Source of the DNA: Rhyacophila brunnea
Lineage: Eukaryota > Arthropoda > Insecta > Trichoptera > Rhyacophilidae
Assembly (NCBI GenBank): GCA_022495005.1
Contig: JAGYXB010000558.1
Coordinates: forward strand, 62,001-126,000
Direction: 5' to 3'
DNA length: 64,000 bases
Made by a program: the position numbers and the translations under genes. The notes below the pieces were generated by a model. It saw only the letters and a list, made by a program, of their open reading frames with translations, had not been told where the DNA came from and did no database searches. Shown here one piece after another: positions 10,685-22,704 of this stretch (position 1 is the stretch's first letter; every line of letters starts with the position of its first letter).

Positions 10685-13600
10685 GTAGGGTTATGTTTTA
10701 TGACATTAATAATTTAGTTTGATGTTTCACTCCGTCAATTGGACGAAACTTTCATTAAATGGTGCTCAATTGAAAATATAAGCTGTAGAATTTAATGGTT
10801 TATTACCCCAAACAGTCGTCTTTCACATCATATGTAGTATTTTAATATTATATCGTTTAATCTATACATGTAGGTAATAATTGTGCAATCATTGTTTTCT
10901 TTCTTTTGTAGGTTACAGTTGAACCTAGTGTCCATATTAAGAAAGAAATCGACGATCCTTGTGAGGGCAGCGACCATTATGCTATACCCTTTAATACAAA
11001 TGAAAATTTGAGTGAACACTCCGCCATTGGCTGCAACCGTGAAGTGAGTATTTAATAAACTATTTCTTATTGTAATCAAACCAGTGCCATCTTTAGATTA
11101 ATGTTTCGACTTGAGTCAGCAATGATTCAACATATAATTCACCATTGTTTTCTTTGCCAGTCAAATTTTACTAGTTGGACATTTGCAGTGGCGCACTCGG
11201 GATTTAATATTGGAGGGGCCCAAGGAGGAGAATGTAAATTACTCCCATAGGCTCTTTTTCTTCTTCATATAATTATTTTTACATATTTTACAATACACGG
11301 CGGCATATTTGTACCTACAGTTTCTCCTAGTTTTTATTAAATTAGAGGCATAGTGGCGGTGATCGTTGAGAGTGTCATCAGTGACTGGCGGATTGGAAGT
11401 GACTAACAGCGACCATGCTGGACATGTGCGCCTAGTATGCTAAAACATTACTCAAATAATATCGGCTGTGCTACCCGCTTGGTCTAGAGAGCTACAATAT
11501 TTATGCCGAATTCCACTGAAAAAAAATGTTCTTTTGATATACACCACTACCGACTGTAGTGGGTATAGTCGTTCTTTTCGCCGAATGTTTATCGTCGATT
11601 TTTAGTTTTTTAACCCAATGCTTACGGGCCGCACAAAATTGTGTTTTTGCTAATTACTTTTCAAATGCAAATTAACACGTTAATTACAAAATTATATTGA
11701 GGTTCCAAAATATTAATTGAAAATGGACAAAAAAAGTATTATTGCATTTAACTTATACACAACCTACTCAACACAACACAGCTTAATTTCTCGTTTATCA
11801 GTCTTTTGTGTATTGCACTCGGTGTACCTACACCATGGCCCCCACATTCTGAAACGGGCCCTCAGGCTAGGATATTTGGTGGGCCCCCTACCTACCGCTA
11901 AGATTAAAGGCAGTGTGAAACACTACATTACCGTTTTTTAAATTGTGTTTTAGTTCAAATTAAGGGTACTTATACAGTGAATTATTGGCGATTTTTAATA
12001 CATCCACTTTAATAATGGAGCTAATGGAGTATCGACACATAATAATCAGAAAATATTATGTTGCACAATTATATAATTTAAAATGTAGATGGTGACGAAA
12101 TATATAAGCCCCGCAGGCGACTTTTTTTTACATTTAAAGCTCATTTATTATGTGTGTTTATCTCACTTATCTGGTCAACCCTACACGCCGGGCCTCCAGG
12201 TTAGAGCCCTGTCAGCCCTCCCCAGCCATGACGTACACCACTCCGGAATTCGGTTGGACACCGAAAATTTTTAGACAGTTCCATTAGTTTTAGTGTTTTT
12301 GTTCGAAATTTTTGTGTTAGAAATTAAAATCTAACAATTTTGTCTAAAAACAATGCTGGAGAATTACAAATCATTTTTTTATCGTGTTTTTATTTGTCTA
12401 AGCCCAAGGTATAGTTTATTGGCTTTCAATTTCAATGTTTAAAATCATTCTGATAATTTTCATGTTTGGGGGGTGCTAGGGCCCCTTGCCCCCCACCTGG
12501 GTGCCTTGTCGGCCAGATATTTTTGGAATAAAATAAATCTGAATTTTTTTTTTCAGAAACCTGACCTGATGAATATAAAGTCTGAGCCTGATTTTCTATT
12601 AAATTATGAAGGTCCGGAACCTGGATGTTCATATACAGAATGTAGTCCACTTAGTCAGGTAGGTTTCTCTGATTTCTGTTAATTCTATTAATAGTTTTGT
12701 AGAGGGGTTAATATCGGAGGGGTTGTTTCGTATAATATACCTAATTAAAATTATTAGAAAACAATCACGTTCGGTGGAATTAGATGTACTTCATATTAAA
12801 CGTAATTATAACAAATAATTTGCGTGAATTATGGATTGGTCGATAGCTTTGACGCGAACGTATTTACATGAAAGATGAAAGATTTAAGTTCGACTCCCAC
12901 TCGGTTAAACTTTGAAATTCTAATAAATGTATAATTCAGCAGTTTTTGGAAATTGTGTTTTATTCTATAATAAAGAATCTAACATTCTTAAACCATAAGT
13001 ATATACAGTATTGGATAAAAAAAAAATTCATTATTCATATGTTCAGGAACGCCGATTAAGCTTTGAAAACTGTTCCTAATGTTACATTCTGCTTCTTCTT
13101 TCTGGCACTATAGCCCTATTCTTGGTAGATTTGACCTGTGTGTCCCTGATAACTATATTATACGTCGGGAGCATCGGTTGTTTGTCCTCCCAAGGTGCAG
13201 AAATAACCTGCAATTGGTGATTCCAATTGGGAGAGCAATAACTCTGTTCAACCAAATCGCTTCGGATGTTGATTTATTCCACCTACGTGAAAATGAGTAT
13301 TGGCTTTGTTTTAGTTTTTTTTAAATAGCTCATTGGCTGCGCTTCCATATTCTATAATTTTTTACTTATTTACTTTTTATACTTACTGTTTTTCTTATAC
13401 TGCATATATTTATTTCTTCTTTACACTGTTTGATTACCATTTATTTGCTCTTAAATGTCATTTTGTGAACGTCTTGAATTTATAATGTTCACTGTATGTA
13501 AAAATAGAATTAAATTTGAATAAGGTACATGGCCTCCTCCAGCATTTGCTTACATACAAGTCTGTTTCCCGTTTAGAATGCCTAATGTCTTTAAATGCAA

Positions 13601-15695
13601 CTCGACGCTTTCCATCCATCTTCTACCTTCTAGTTCGACCAAGTCTTCGTTCACTTTCTGGCTTCCGGAATGTCGGTTTTTTCATCATGCGTGACTTGTC
13701 CATCCTGTGTGTATTTCCCAGCCACCAATAGACTGTGCGATGTGCAGGTCCCCGTACATAGCATACAACTCGCAATTGTAGCTTCTGCCCACCCCAACTG
13801 TGTGCCATTGATGGGTCCAAAGATACCACGCAGCACGCTACCCTCAAATGAGCCAAACACACAACAGGTCTCCGTGTTTTACATGAGAACTGGTCTTATT
13901 AGTGTTTTGTAGAAAATGCATTTTACTTGTTGTTTCAATACTTTGGACAATTAGCACCGTCATTAGATCGAAGCTACATTTTGTTACTTGGCACAATTCT
14001 TTTTTACAACGTTTTTCTTAGCTCGTATTCTTATTTGCCCAGCAGTTCTTTGTCCAGTACAAATCTTGCAATCGATTTTTAGCTAACTTCCCGACTAGCT
14101 AGACATTTGAAACTTTTAGGATATATCGGAACACGATGCCAATGCATTTTTAATACTATTTGCCATCTTTAAGTAGAATTAAGTAGAATTCATTTTCAAT
14201 TAATTCTGTTTTGTATGAAAATTTATTTCGACACCATTATTGTTTGCTAGGGTTCTGGGGTCATAGCAACTAAATTATTAATATATACATGCGTTAATAT
14301 AGAAATCAATATGACATTACAGTATTATTTCTATCAAGTACATTTTTTTTGATCGTTTAAGTTAGTCAAATCAAGTTTATATGATTCAACAGAAAATTTA
14401 AAAATGTTGTAAATAAAAAATTCTTTTTATCTTGTAATTATTTGAATTAAGATTTATAGGCCACTCTCGCTGTTAATGAAGGACATCTACACGAAATTCT
14501 TTATCCACTAAAAAGCGTTGTTGTGTTATGTTAATATTTTCTCATATGGACTTATGTACATCCACAGCACTTCTCTAAATTATCTTTGATTACAGCGCTA
14601 ACTATAATGTCGTATCCTTTTCAGAAGACTCCGCTAATCTCGAACTATGAGCAAGAAACCGACTCTAATGACATTCAACATCATTCATCGAATTTGAAAC
14701 AATCTATATTATCCACTAAAATCAAGATCGAAACGGAATTGCCTCAATATCCGCAAAGATCACCCGATAAGCAGGAGAGTTACGCCACGTCGTCAAATAA
14801 TGAAACACAGATTTACGAACATGTTATTACAAAGGTTATAACACCTATCTCCAAAAAAGAGGTCTGTCTGAAATTTAATAAAGTAGCATTTTATGAAAAG
14901 AATTTAGTATGTGACGTGTGCTTTAGCGTTTTCTCTTCTGATGACATTCTTAAGAACCACAAAATAACACACGACATTTCTTCTAAAAATAAATGTGTCT
15001 TAAAACGTTTCTTATGTGATGAATGCAACTTTAAAACGACATCTCCCTCTCGATTGAACACACATAAATTGATTCATGGAGATGAGAAACCGTTTATGTG
15101 CAATCAATGCGATTACAAATGTAAAAGAGCCACTCATTTGCAGAGACATGAATTGACTCATAGAGATGAGAAACCGTTTATGTGCGATCAATGCGATTAC
15201 AAATGTAAAAGAGACAGTCATTTGAAGAGACATAAATTGGTACATAGTGGAGAAAACCCTTACACATGTAATGTATGTGGTTTGAAATGCACACAATTGT
15301 GTAACTTAAAGACCCATCAAATTATTCACACTGGAGACTATCCGTTTGGGTGCAATTTGTGTGATTACAAGTGTAAAACGGCTAGTGACTTAAGGAGACA
15401 TCAACTGTTTCACAGTAGCGAAAAACCATTTGAGTGTGGAATTTGTGATTACAAATGTAAAGTCGCCAGTAGCTTGAAGAGACACACGATGATCCACACT
15501 GGATTTACCCCATTTGAATGTAATTCATGTGATTACAAATGTAAACGATTAAGTCAATTGAATACACATAAATTGCTTCACAGCGGTGAACTTCCTTTCA
15601 CGTGTGATTTATGTGAGTACAAATGTAAGGAATCGTGTAACCTAAAAAAACATAAAATGATCCATAGTGGTGAAAACACGTTTCAATGCGACTAA
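10535..15695 (+). CDS. ZNF-B: four-exon C2H2 zinc-finger gene
   Basis: Join of 10535-10684, 10912-11043, 12557-12658 and 14625-15695, all in phase 0 with GT-AG introns, giving about 484 residues. Exons 1-3 (residues 1-128) are acidic and hold VKTE, IKQE, IKKE and IKSE. Exon 4 begins KTPLIS, has KIKIETE, then nine C2H2 fingers mostly of the form CDYKCKR-x-S-H-L-x-x-H. One finger stands apart near the start and eight follow in tandem. The gene is a likely nuclear DNA-binding regulator; its target is unknown. It is duplicated at 26708-32860. A TAA cuts the tenth finger after FQCD. Splice sites were placed by eye and by agreement between the two copies; the exon 4 acceptor at 14623-14624 was chosen because an acceptor at 14594-14595 would put a stop in frame. 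Confidence 0.8.
10912..11043 (+). CDS. ZNF-B exon 2
   Basis: 44 codons between the acceptor CTTTTGTAG and the donor GTGAGT. It encodes VTVEP...HIKKEIDDPCEG...IGCNRE. The exon is acidic with no known fold. ZNF-C and ZNF-D show no counterpart. Confidence 0.8.
11044..12556 (+). other. ZNF-B intron 2
   Basis: It contains a copy of the GGCCCCCACA repeat (11832-12235) and otherwise AT-rich sequence. A short piece near 11085-11150 matches the two ends of the J repeat at 27463-27958 but lacks its interior. Confidence 0.6.
11832..12235 (+). mobile_element. GGCCCCCACA repeat copy
   Basis: From CATGGCCCCCACATTCTGAA to CCCTGTCAGCCCTCCCCAGCC, collinear with 62558-62977, including GCGATTTTTAATACATC in the middle. 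It is nonautonomous. Confidence 0.7.
12557..12658 (+). CDS. ZNF-B exon 3
   Basis: 34 codons after the acceptor TTTTTTTCAG, with donor GTAGGT. It encodes NIKSEPDF and GPEPGCSYTECSPLSQ. The PGCSxT motif recurs in the matching exons of ZNF-C and ZNF-D, so the exon is conserved across the cluster. Confidence 0.85.
13095..13522 (+). pseudogene. LINE 3' end fragment in ZNF-B intron 3
   Basis: The plus strand encodes LCVPDNYI...REHRLFVLPRCRNN...IPIGRAITLFNQIAS and then stops. This matches the C-terminus of the reverse transcriptase at 30060 (minus). A 3' UTR follows to about 13522. A worn remnant of the same insertion is at 28385-28595 in unit 2, so it predates the duplication. Confidence 0.75.
13560..13910 (-). 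pseudogene. Degenerate non-LTR reverse-transcriptase fragment
   Basis: In broken frames the minus strand gives VLRGIFGPINGTQ, NCELYAMYGD and GRRWMESVE, blocks typical of the C-terminal domain of insect LINE reverse transcriptases. The unit 2 copy is split by an inserted element (28600-28773 and 29647-29815). Confidence 0.6.
14625..15695 (+). CDS. ZNF-B exon 4: finger array
   Basis: 356 codons plus TAA. A Ser/Thr/Gln-rich linker of about 95 residues precedes nine C2H2 fingers. Inter-finger linkers are mostly H-x-(D/G)EKPF-like, some altered (HTGDYPF, HTGFTPF). Cys replaces the usual Phe in eight of nine fingers. The stop follows FQCD inside the next finger. Confidence 0.85.
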   Translation, partial: KTPLISNYEQETDSNDIQHHSSNLKQSILSTKIKIETELPQYPQRSPDKQESYATSSNNETQIYEHVITKVITPISKKEVCLKFNKVAFYEKNLVCDVCFSVFSSDDILKNHKITHDISSKNKCVLKRFLCDECNFKTTSPSRLNTHKLIHGDEKPFMCNQCDYKCKRATHLQRHELTHRDEKPFMCDQCDYKCKRDSHLKRHKLVHSGENPYTCNVCGLKCTQLCNLKTHQIIHTGDYPFGCNLCDYKCKTASDLRRHQLFHSSEKPFECGICDYKCKVASSLKRHTMIHTGFTPFECNSCDYKCKRLSQLNTHKLLHSGELPFTCDLCEYKCKESCNLKKHKMIHSGENTFQCD

Positions 15696-15857
15696 TTCGA
15701 TCACAAATTTAGACAATCTACTAACTTAAAGTTACATGAAATGGTTCATAGTGGAGAAAATCCTTTCAAATGCACATTTTGTGATTACAAATGTAAGAAA
15801 TCCTGTAGATTGGTGACACATACAATGCTTCATAGTGGAGAAAAATCATCTATGTGA
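15696..15857 (+). pseudogene. Finger sequence beyond the ZNF-B stop
   Basis: The same frame stays open after the TAA for about 53 codons. The interrupted finger has lost its second Cys (Phe instead), but the next one, FKCTFCDYKCKKSCRLVTH, is complete; the frame then ends at TGA. It is untranslated unless the stop is read through or spliced out. Confidence 0.75.
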
Positions 15858-17061
15858 ACTCTGCCTTTGCTGCCGTTTAACTGGATTATATGGACATCAC
15901 CCGATGCCACCAACAATACCTGTCGCTCGGAAGCTCCTCCGTATATACTATATAGGTAATAATCTTTCCATCCTTCCAGGATGCCGGAACCTGGTTGACC
16001 GAGCCAGGTTCACAAGCGTTAGTGATTCATTTGGTAGCTTAATCGTTCCGTGTAGTTACTATTTAAAGTCGACGATTGCTCATGACGATCGTTGAATCTG
16101 GTTGGGTCTGTTGGTAGGTTTGCCTTTACAACTTAAACGTTAAAGAAAAGACAAGGGCAAAGGCTATACTTTTTTTAAATGTGCTTGAAGGGGCTTCTAA
16201 GCGTCTCGTGGATGGCCAAACATACCAACAACTCCATAACCGTTGAACTCCAGATTCGATACCGATTTGCTTTCACTGGACACCTTTTGATCATATAGCC
16301 AACATAAAATATGACAACATGAAAAAACTTGTGATATTGTGTCGTTGAGGGCGAAGAAAAGATTCCTCCAGATGAAAGAACTAAATCAAGAGTTCCACAG
16401 TTTCACGTTGATGAAAGACCTACGTGCCGCGAAATGTCGAGAGGGACGGCGCCATGCTGTGGAAATGGCTGTCACGTGGCTAAATCGTCAAGACTTTCCG
16501 AAGAAAGAGAGATAAATAACTTAGGATTACGCACAAAGGAATAATATTAATAATAATGCTTAAATTTATGTAACTTATTAATGTAATTTCGTACTATTTA
16601 GGGGAAAGGGTTGTACCTTGTGGGACACTTGCTCTAGAAATTAAACCACTATAGCGGTGACAGTAGGCATTTGGTACATATTATATTGACATCTACGCAT
16701 ATTGCGGATAATAAGCATTCCTAATGCTTCCTCACTCGCACTTATGGATACCTACTGAATTTTTGAACTTTTTTCGAAATTCAAGAAATCTACTGATATT
16801 TTGTGTTTTTTCCGTATTTGTAATTTAACTGATGATTATTAAATAATACACATGAAAAATGAATAACGCACGCCTTTTTTATTTATGATTCTTCCAAATT
16901 GACAAAAAAGCAATGTAACAATACTCAAGAGTGCCATTTTACCCATTGACATCATCATTGTTTATAATAAAATAGTGTTATTTATTAGGTAATCTTTTAC
17001 ATAATATAACATATCAACAAATACAATTTAACGAGGTTAAAGAATAATAATAACAATATGT

Positions 17062-17725
17062 AATTAACTATTTCTTTTATTCAACGAATAATTCACAAGA
17101 TTTAAGAATATATCATTCTGATTATTGAACATATATAATTTAGAAAAACACTTTCTGAGAGCATATATTGTAACCAATAGAAAAAATCTTTTTTGAAAAA
17201 AAGTAAACCAACCCGACGGGGAATCGAACTCAGAAAGTGTTATTCTAAATTATATAATATGTTTAATAATCAGAATGATATATTCTTAAATCTTGTGAAT
17301 TATTCGTTGAATAAAAGAAATAGTTAATTATAAATTATTAGCAAGTGCAAGTAGTTACATCTAAAAATATTGGAGAAATTCCACGACGTCGGTTAGTAAT
17401 CAAAGTAATAAGTAAATAGTTACCTACTTTGATTTAAGAAACAAAAATCGATTGCCAAAGTAGCTTGATTTGGAAGAGCACTGATGAGTAGGTATTAAAA
17501 TTGACCAATAGTTAAAATTTGTCGCTATTAGTATGTCAGCTCCTAGCATAATGGTAATGCAGCGGATAAGGGCGTAAACCTGGGAGATACGGAGTTCGAT
17601 TCCCCGTCGGGTTGGCTTACTTTTTTTCAAAAAAGATTTTTTCTATTGGTTATAATAATATAATATGCTCTCAGAAAGTATTTTTCTAAATTATATATGT
17701 TCAATAACAATAGGCATTATTCAAA
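17062..17725. repeat. Inverted repeat with two opposed tRNA-SINE heads
   Basis: A tRNA-like head on plus at about 17537-17615 has B box GAGTTCGATTCCCCG and a 7-bp acceptor-like pairing (GTCAGCT with GGTTGGC). Its 3' half recurs inverted at 17172-17231. Flanks repeat inverted as well: CAAGATTTAAGAATATATCA near 17097 mirrors 17277-17300. The anticodon arm does not pair, so I do not call a tRNA gene. Confidence 0.65.
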
Positions 17726-17961
17726 GGTTTACAAAGGGCTCATGTCTAGTGAATAGTTTCATTATTATTATTTTTCATAATAATTATTATACGAGCATAA
17801 TAATATTATGAAGTGCATGAAAGTCATAATCTCCACAATGTGAGTTCCCTCTATATTTAAAAATCATATCTCATATTAGGCATATTGCATTTTCAAAAAA
17901 CTACTGATAGTATAAAGAATCTACTTAATTTTTTTGTCAAAATCTACTGAAATTTAAAATT

Positions 17962-20900
17962 GGACGTAGTTAAGCAGAAGCCATCTAACCCCGAAATTGT
18001 CAAAATATTCAAAAAGGTTTCAATAAAGCCACAATAAGGATTTTTTAGGGTTGGATGGGTTCTGCAAAATTGAGAAGGATTTTTTAGTCTGTGTGAATAA
18101 TAGATTATGATATCTGTGAACGTTATATTAGTTAATGTGTTCTTGTTGCTATACATAAAAAAAAAACAAAATAAATTTATAGCATTAACTGTTTACTTCA
18201 GTAAAACAAAAGGGGTAACAAAAAACAACATGTTCACCAAAATATTACAGTTTATTAAACTTTAGACATACACAACAAAATTACATCCACTTTTTGGTAA
18301 ACAATAGGTGTGCAATGTCGATTATACATAAAAATAGAAATTGAATTAGCAATTATCATGTAGCTGTTACGTATTGAAGAAGGTGTTTGTTTTTAAAAAG
18401 GGCCGCACAATCGACGACTGTTCTCAGTTATCGATTGGGCGACTTATTTTCTTTATTCGTAATTAACTATCAATTTAGAATACAATATTAAATCAAAATA
18501 GAATAAAATAATTATTTAAATTCGAACAACGGGAGGACACTGATTTGACAACCGAAAACCTACGCATACGTGATGTATAAGGATTCGCAACTGAACTCGC
18601 TCTGCAGGCCTATTTTATAACTGGTGATATGAAGTCACCCGACGACATGACGTAATTGTGACGCAAGCCAATACACGCTCGAGGCAAGCCGCCCAACGCA
18701 CACTGCTCACCATATATATTATTATGCTGAAACACATATTTGTGTATGGGGACAATGGATAACGCCAGTATTTTAGTAGCGTTAATTTCTCGAATGCTAT
18801 TATCACTCCGGTAGTACGTCACAATGATGTCATATGACGTCATGTCGACCGGGCGACTTCAACTCGCAAGTTCTAACATAAGGCCCCTGATAATTTGTAT
18901 AATCGAGGGGCTTTATATAATATTACGATCATAAGTCAATTAAGTTGACGATAGTCATGCTTCGTTAGCACGTAACCCATTACTTTTGTTTGTGCAAGAA
19001 AGTGTTTAGCTTTCGATTTGTTATTGATATGTAAACCACACGTGTTTTATCTACGTGATTCAGTAAGTAATAGATTGAGGTCACAGGTACATTACATAGC
19101 CTATCATCAAAAGAAGAAAGGATACAATCAGAAGAAAGCAAAAAATATATAAAACCGAGAATCTTAGGGCTATCCACAGTATTTTTATACTAATCAATAT
19201 CAGGTTTATATAGCTCCAAATCAAAATCTAAATCGCCATTAAAACCGTCGATGTATTCTATAATGGGTGTTTGTAATGGTGTTAGATTTTTGTAAAAATC
19301 TACGGCATCCGCAGGAATCAAATGCATCATACTGTTTGTGTCTTTTAATTTTTCAGCAGTGATAGGCCAAAGCGGTGTCAAAAGATCAATAAAGCGATGT
19401 GAAGGTTTTCCTCTACGATGTACATCCACAATCGCCTCTTCGCTATTCAACTCCGTTTTAACATTGAAGCAATAAGGGTTTTCTTTAAATACTTAATATA
19501 ATAAATATTTCTTATTTTAAGCCAGTTGATTTTTGTTTTGTTGATATCATATTTCCTGTTTATGATATGCTTTTCCACTTCAACCGTTGATTTGAAGTCT
19601 TGTTCTTTCAGCATGGTTACAGTGAGAGGATTTTTTTTCCTGCACAACTCCATTATGGTTATATATTATCCAGGAGTGTACAGTCTTTGACACGTTTTTA
19701 AGTGACATTCTATGTCACCAAAATCTTTATCATTTGGCAGGTTACTATGCCCAGAGTATAAAAACTTAAATGATATTTTCTCCAATGATGGAATCGATTG
19801 TAATATTGCCATCAGCATTAGAGTTAACTTTACATTGCCGTTTAGACCGCAATATTAAGTTCTTCACATTGGGAGAAACTGCTGCTGTTTGAGGAGGCAA
19901 TATCCCACCTCTAGAGCAACTCTTCCAGCAATTTATTCTAGCCAAAGATAGCAAAAACTTTTATTATTTTGCCGCTGTGAACACCCAAATTGTACAGCCA
20001 CAGTAAGCGTTTGTAAAAAAATATATTAGTGGGAATCCGGGGTAGTGGAAGTGTTTTTTGCAGATCGAATGTTATGCATTCAGTTTCTGGATTAATTTTT
20101 GCGATCATTAAATCTTCTCGCATAAGATTTTGGGCATTTTTCGCCAAGTCCATGCGTGCATTACGTTCAGATTCGATATATTGTCTTTTCAAATGGTCAA
20201 CTTCATTCTTAATTTTTACTTAAAATGCGTCACAAATCTGGCAAGTATCCTTTTTTAATGTTTTGGTACGCAAATTGAATTTTTTGTAAAAAATACTTTT
20301 GTAAATTGCAAAAGTTACCGGTCGTACTTCTTCCGATTTATACACATCATACATTTTTGATAATGTCATATCTGGAGGTAGAAAATTGGCATTTGTCTCG
20401 CTTTGGCAATAATGCGAGACATACTTCGGTAGTTTTTCAATTTGATGGACAACTTTTTGAAAATCCTCTTCGGGGATTTTATTCATTATACCTTGTTTTC
20501 AACCCCTCTGATCTAATAATGAAACGGTAATTGTTCTGTTTTAGGGCAGTTCTGTGGTTATTCTATACGGGCTAATACTTAAAGTCTTGCAGTACATCAT
20601 TCGGCATATTCTTTTATTTGCAAGTGAATACATTCTCGTACATTTCCTTTTCTCCGTGTTTCTTCCGTATAGGCGTTTGTTGGGCTGCTCAGTTACCTGA
20701 CGGGCAATATAAGGTGTCTGTAAATTATATGAACCCAGGTTCCAAAAATGCTCGAATTTAAGACACCTTTCTTATTCCCTGATAATGTGATCACATCATT
20801 AATTTTTTTAGCATCTTTCAAAACATCCTTATAATCGACATAATATGCTTCGTTACGATTTCGATTTCTTTTTCCTTCAGAACGGCTTTGCAAAAATTTC

Positions 20901-22704
20901 TTCTTTCGTCTCGTTTTAGGACGACCAGTATCAAAACAATTTCGACTCATTTGGATGTCTTCGGATGTCATTGGTAAATTCATTTGATCCAAACGTATGT
21001 CAGCATCATCAGCTGCTGATGACGATGCATGCGAACCGTAGCTAGGTATATAATCAACATCGGAATCTGCATCAACGTCGCTTGCATATATATTCTGAAA
21101 TTATTCATTGCGGATAAAATATCTACTAATTATGGCACGTCTATTGGCAATTATGTAATATTACAAACAATTAACATATTTACCTGATATTCTATGCTGT
21201 CCATAGAATTTATTTCGTCAACTGTATCAACGACACTCTGAGACGTAATGTTGCTCTGAAAAAAATAATAATAAATATTTATATATTTATTCTAATGGAT
21301 TCAAACTCTGTACTATTCCATTTAAGTCGTTTTTTGCGAACCGGGTTTCGCCTTTCGGCATCTTCAGGCGACGTGTACACTCACCAAAGGTAAACACACA
21401 CTGACAACGAATACTCTTAACTCTACCTTAAGGTTCAAATAGACTATATTATGACGATCGGGCACATATAATATGTTAATAGCAATTTAGTGTCTATGAT
21501 CATATCTATGCCATTCCGACATATACATACATATTGTATGACAGCTATGCCATCGTATTTACACTCTGTGACACCCTGTGACACAGGACGCCAACATAAG
21601 AAACGGGTTTTTTTATGACCATTTTATATGACCGATTGTCATAGAGTCCATTTGAACCATTATATAGTAAATCAATACAATAAAGTAGGTAAAAACTCCA
21701 TTACCTACCTATCTAGTCAAGAGGTCACAAAAAATACAATAAACAAATTATGAATAGTTAAGGTGTCAGTAAAAAACCTAATTAGTAAAAACCCTATCTT
21801 ATTAATCTCAATACACTCAATAGTATATTATTATATTAAATCGTTAAAGCCTAATAATAGATCATTATTCTTTATAAACAATAAAAATACTACACTCAAG
21901 AGGTGTAAATCGTCAATTCTAAGAAAAATAATTAATGGAGTTAACTAATGAATAATTTAAATTCAAATTCCATCAAGTACCTTCGGTCGATAGTATTAAC
22001 ATTATATATTTATTGTTAAGTACAAGTTATGTGTTAAGCATAAGTATTTATAAATATATTTACAAGATTTCCAATGTCATCGGTAGGTACCTATACAAAT
22101 CAATTCTCCGGTGTTTTCATCCAGCCCTTGAATCTGATCAATGTCAATTATTGCAATAGAATTATTCACAGTCATTATTATCATTTGTTCTATTACTATG
22201 TGTTTTATTATTATACACTAAACTACAGATGTACTTTCATCTGCTATACATATTAAATAAGTCAATTAAACAAACACAAACAAGACTGGACGAGAACGGC
22301 GCCGTAATGAAAATGACAGTTTAGAAAACATAGCCTCACTTTTAAAACGCTTGAACAACAAACAAAAAAATAATCGAGCATAGACAATTTTGCAGCATAC
22401 ATCCATGTGGTGTGGATGTGTTCAGCAAAATTCGAAAGCCACATTCAATGTATCATTTTTGAATTGTAGAAAACATTCAACCCACTTGAACTTTGTCAGC
22501 AAAACAAAAGTTGTATCATTTATTCAAATGTAGACATTCAACCCACATGGATTTATTCTACAAATGAATTTGTATGGTTTTTAATTTAAAGTCAAAAAGA
22601 GCTGAAAGTGCTCAAATTGAAATTTGAGTGTAGACTATCTTGAATATATGAATATCTCATTTTTGCAAAAATGTAGGTTGGATGGCTTCTGCTTAACTAC
22701 GTCA
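17962..22704 (-). mobile_element. DNA transposon with GACGTAGTTA TIRs and a DLQ-type transposase
   Basis: The left end GACGTAGTTAAGCAGAAGCC and the right end GGCTTCTGCTTAACTACGTC are inverted copies. AATT flanks both sides (17958-17961, 22705-22708). The host sequence is an A-family element whose intact version (50041-50082) runs straight through, so the insertion limits are well supported. The 4.7-kb interior holds a broken transposase-like gene on the minus strand (19190-21260). The 22887-26331 element and the 34852-35089 MITE have related ends. Confidence 0.8.
19190..21260 (-). pseudogene. Transposase-like gene, broken
   Basis: Read from 21260 down. Two 5' exons appear (about 21186-21255, and from about 21097), each after TTTTTCAG or TTTCAG. 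Then come a basic stretch RPKTRRKKKFLQSR, MYDVYKSE...FNLRTKTLKKDTCQICDAF, one TAA (20220-20222), and in the same frame DLQKTLPLPR and FFYKRLLWLYNLGVHSG. Past frame changes lie IAGRVALEVGYCLLK, YCGLNGNV, YSGHSNLPNDKDFGDIE and MELCRKKNPLTV...EDIxxT-like blocks. The same blocks occur at 46985-48318 in another transposon. Lineages of this protein are common in insect genomes as uncharacterised proteins, as far as I recall. A transposase role is inferred from the TIRs. Stops and frameshifts make this copy dead. Confidence 0.7.

Larger units (their letters stand above)
8785..16666 (+). repeat. Unit 1 of the tandem ZNF-B duplication
   Basis: This segment recurs from about 16695 to 33689 in the same orientation. 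The shared left edge is ACGCATATTGCGGATAATAA (8785 and 16696). The shared right edge is ACCACTATAGCGGTGAC. All four exons, most introns and older repeats match in order. About 30 bp separate the units. Unit 1 is about 7.9 kb. It has about 850 bp (8837-9690) that unit 2 lacks. Confidence 0.85.

Noticed and set aside
14596..14624. Alternative start of ZNF-B exon 4 after GATTACAG
   Set aside because: It would put TAA in frame after the phase-0 exon 3; the acceptor at 14623-14624 keeps the frame open in both copies.
15012..15296. Minus-strand open frame opposite the ZNF-B fingers
   Set aside because: Shadow of the repetitive finger code on the other strand; the same occurs at 2560-2745 and 32300-32536.
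17537..17615. tRNA gene with a 7-bp acceptor-like stem
   Set aside because: The anticodon arm does not form, and half of the sequence recurs inverted nearby as part of a SINE.
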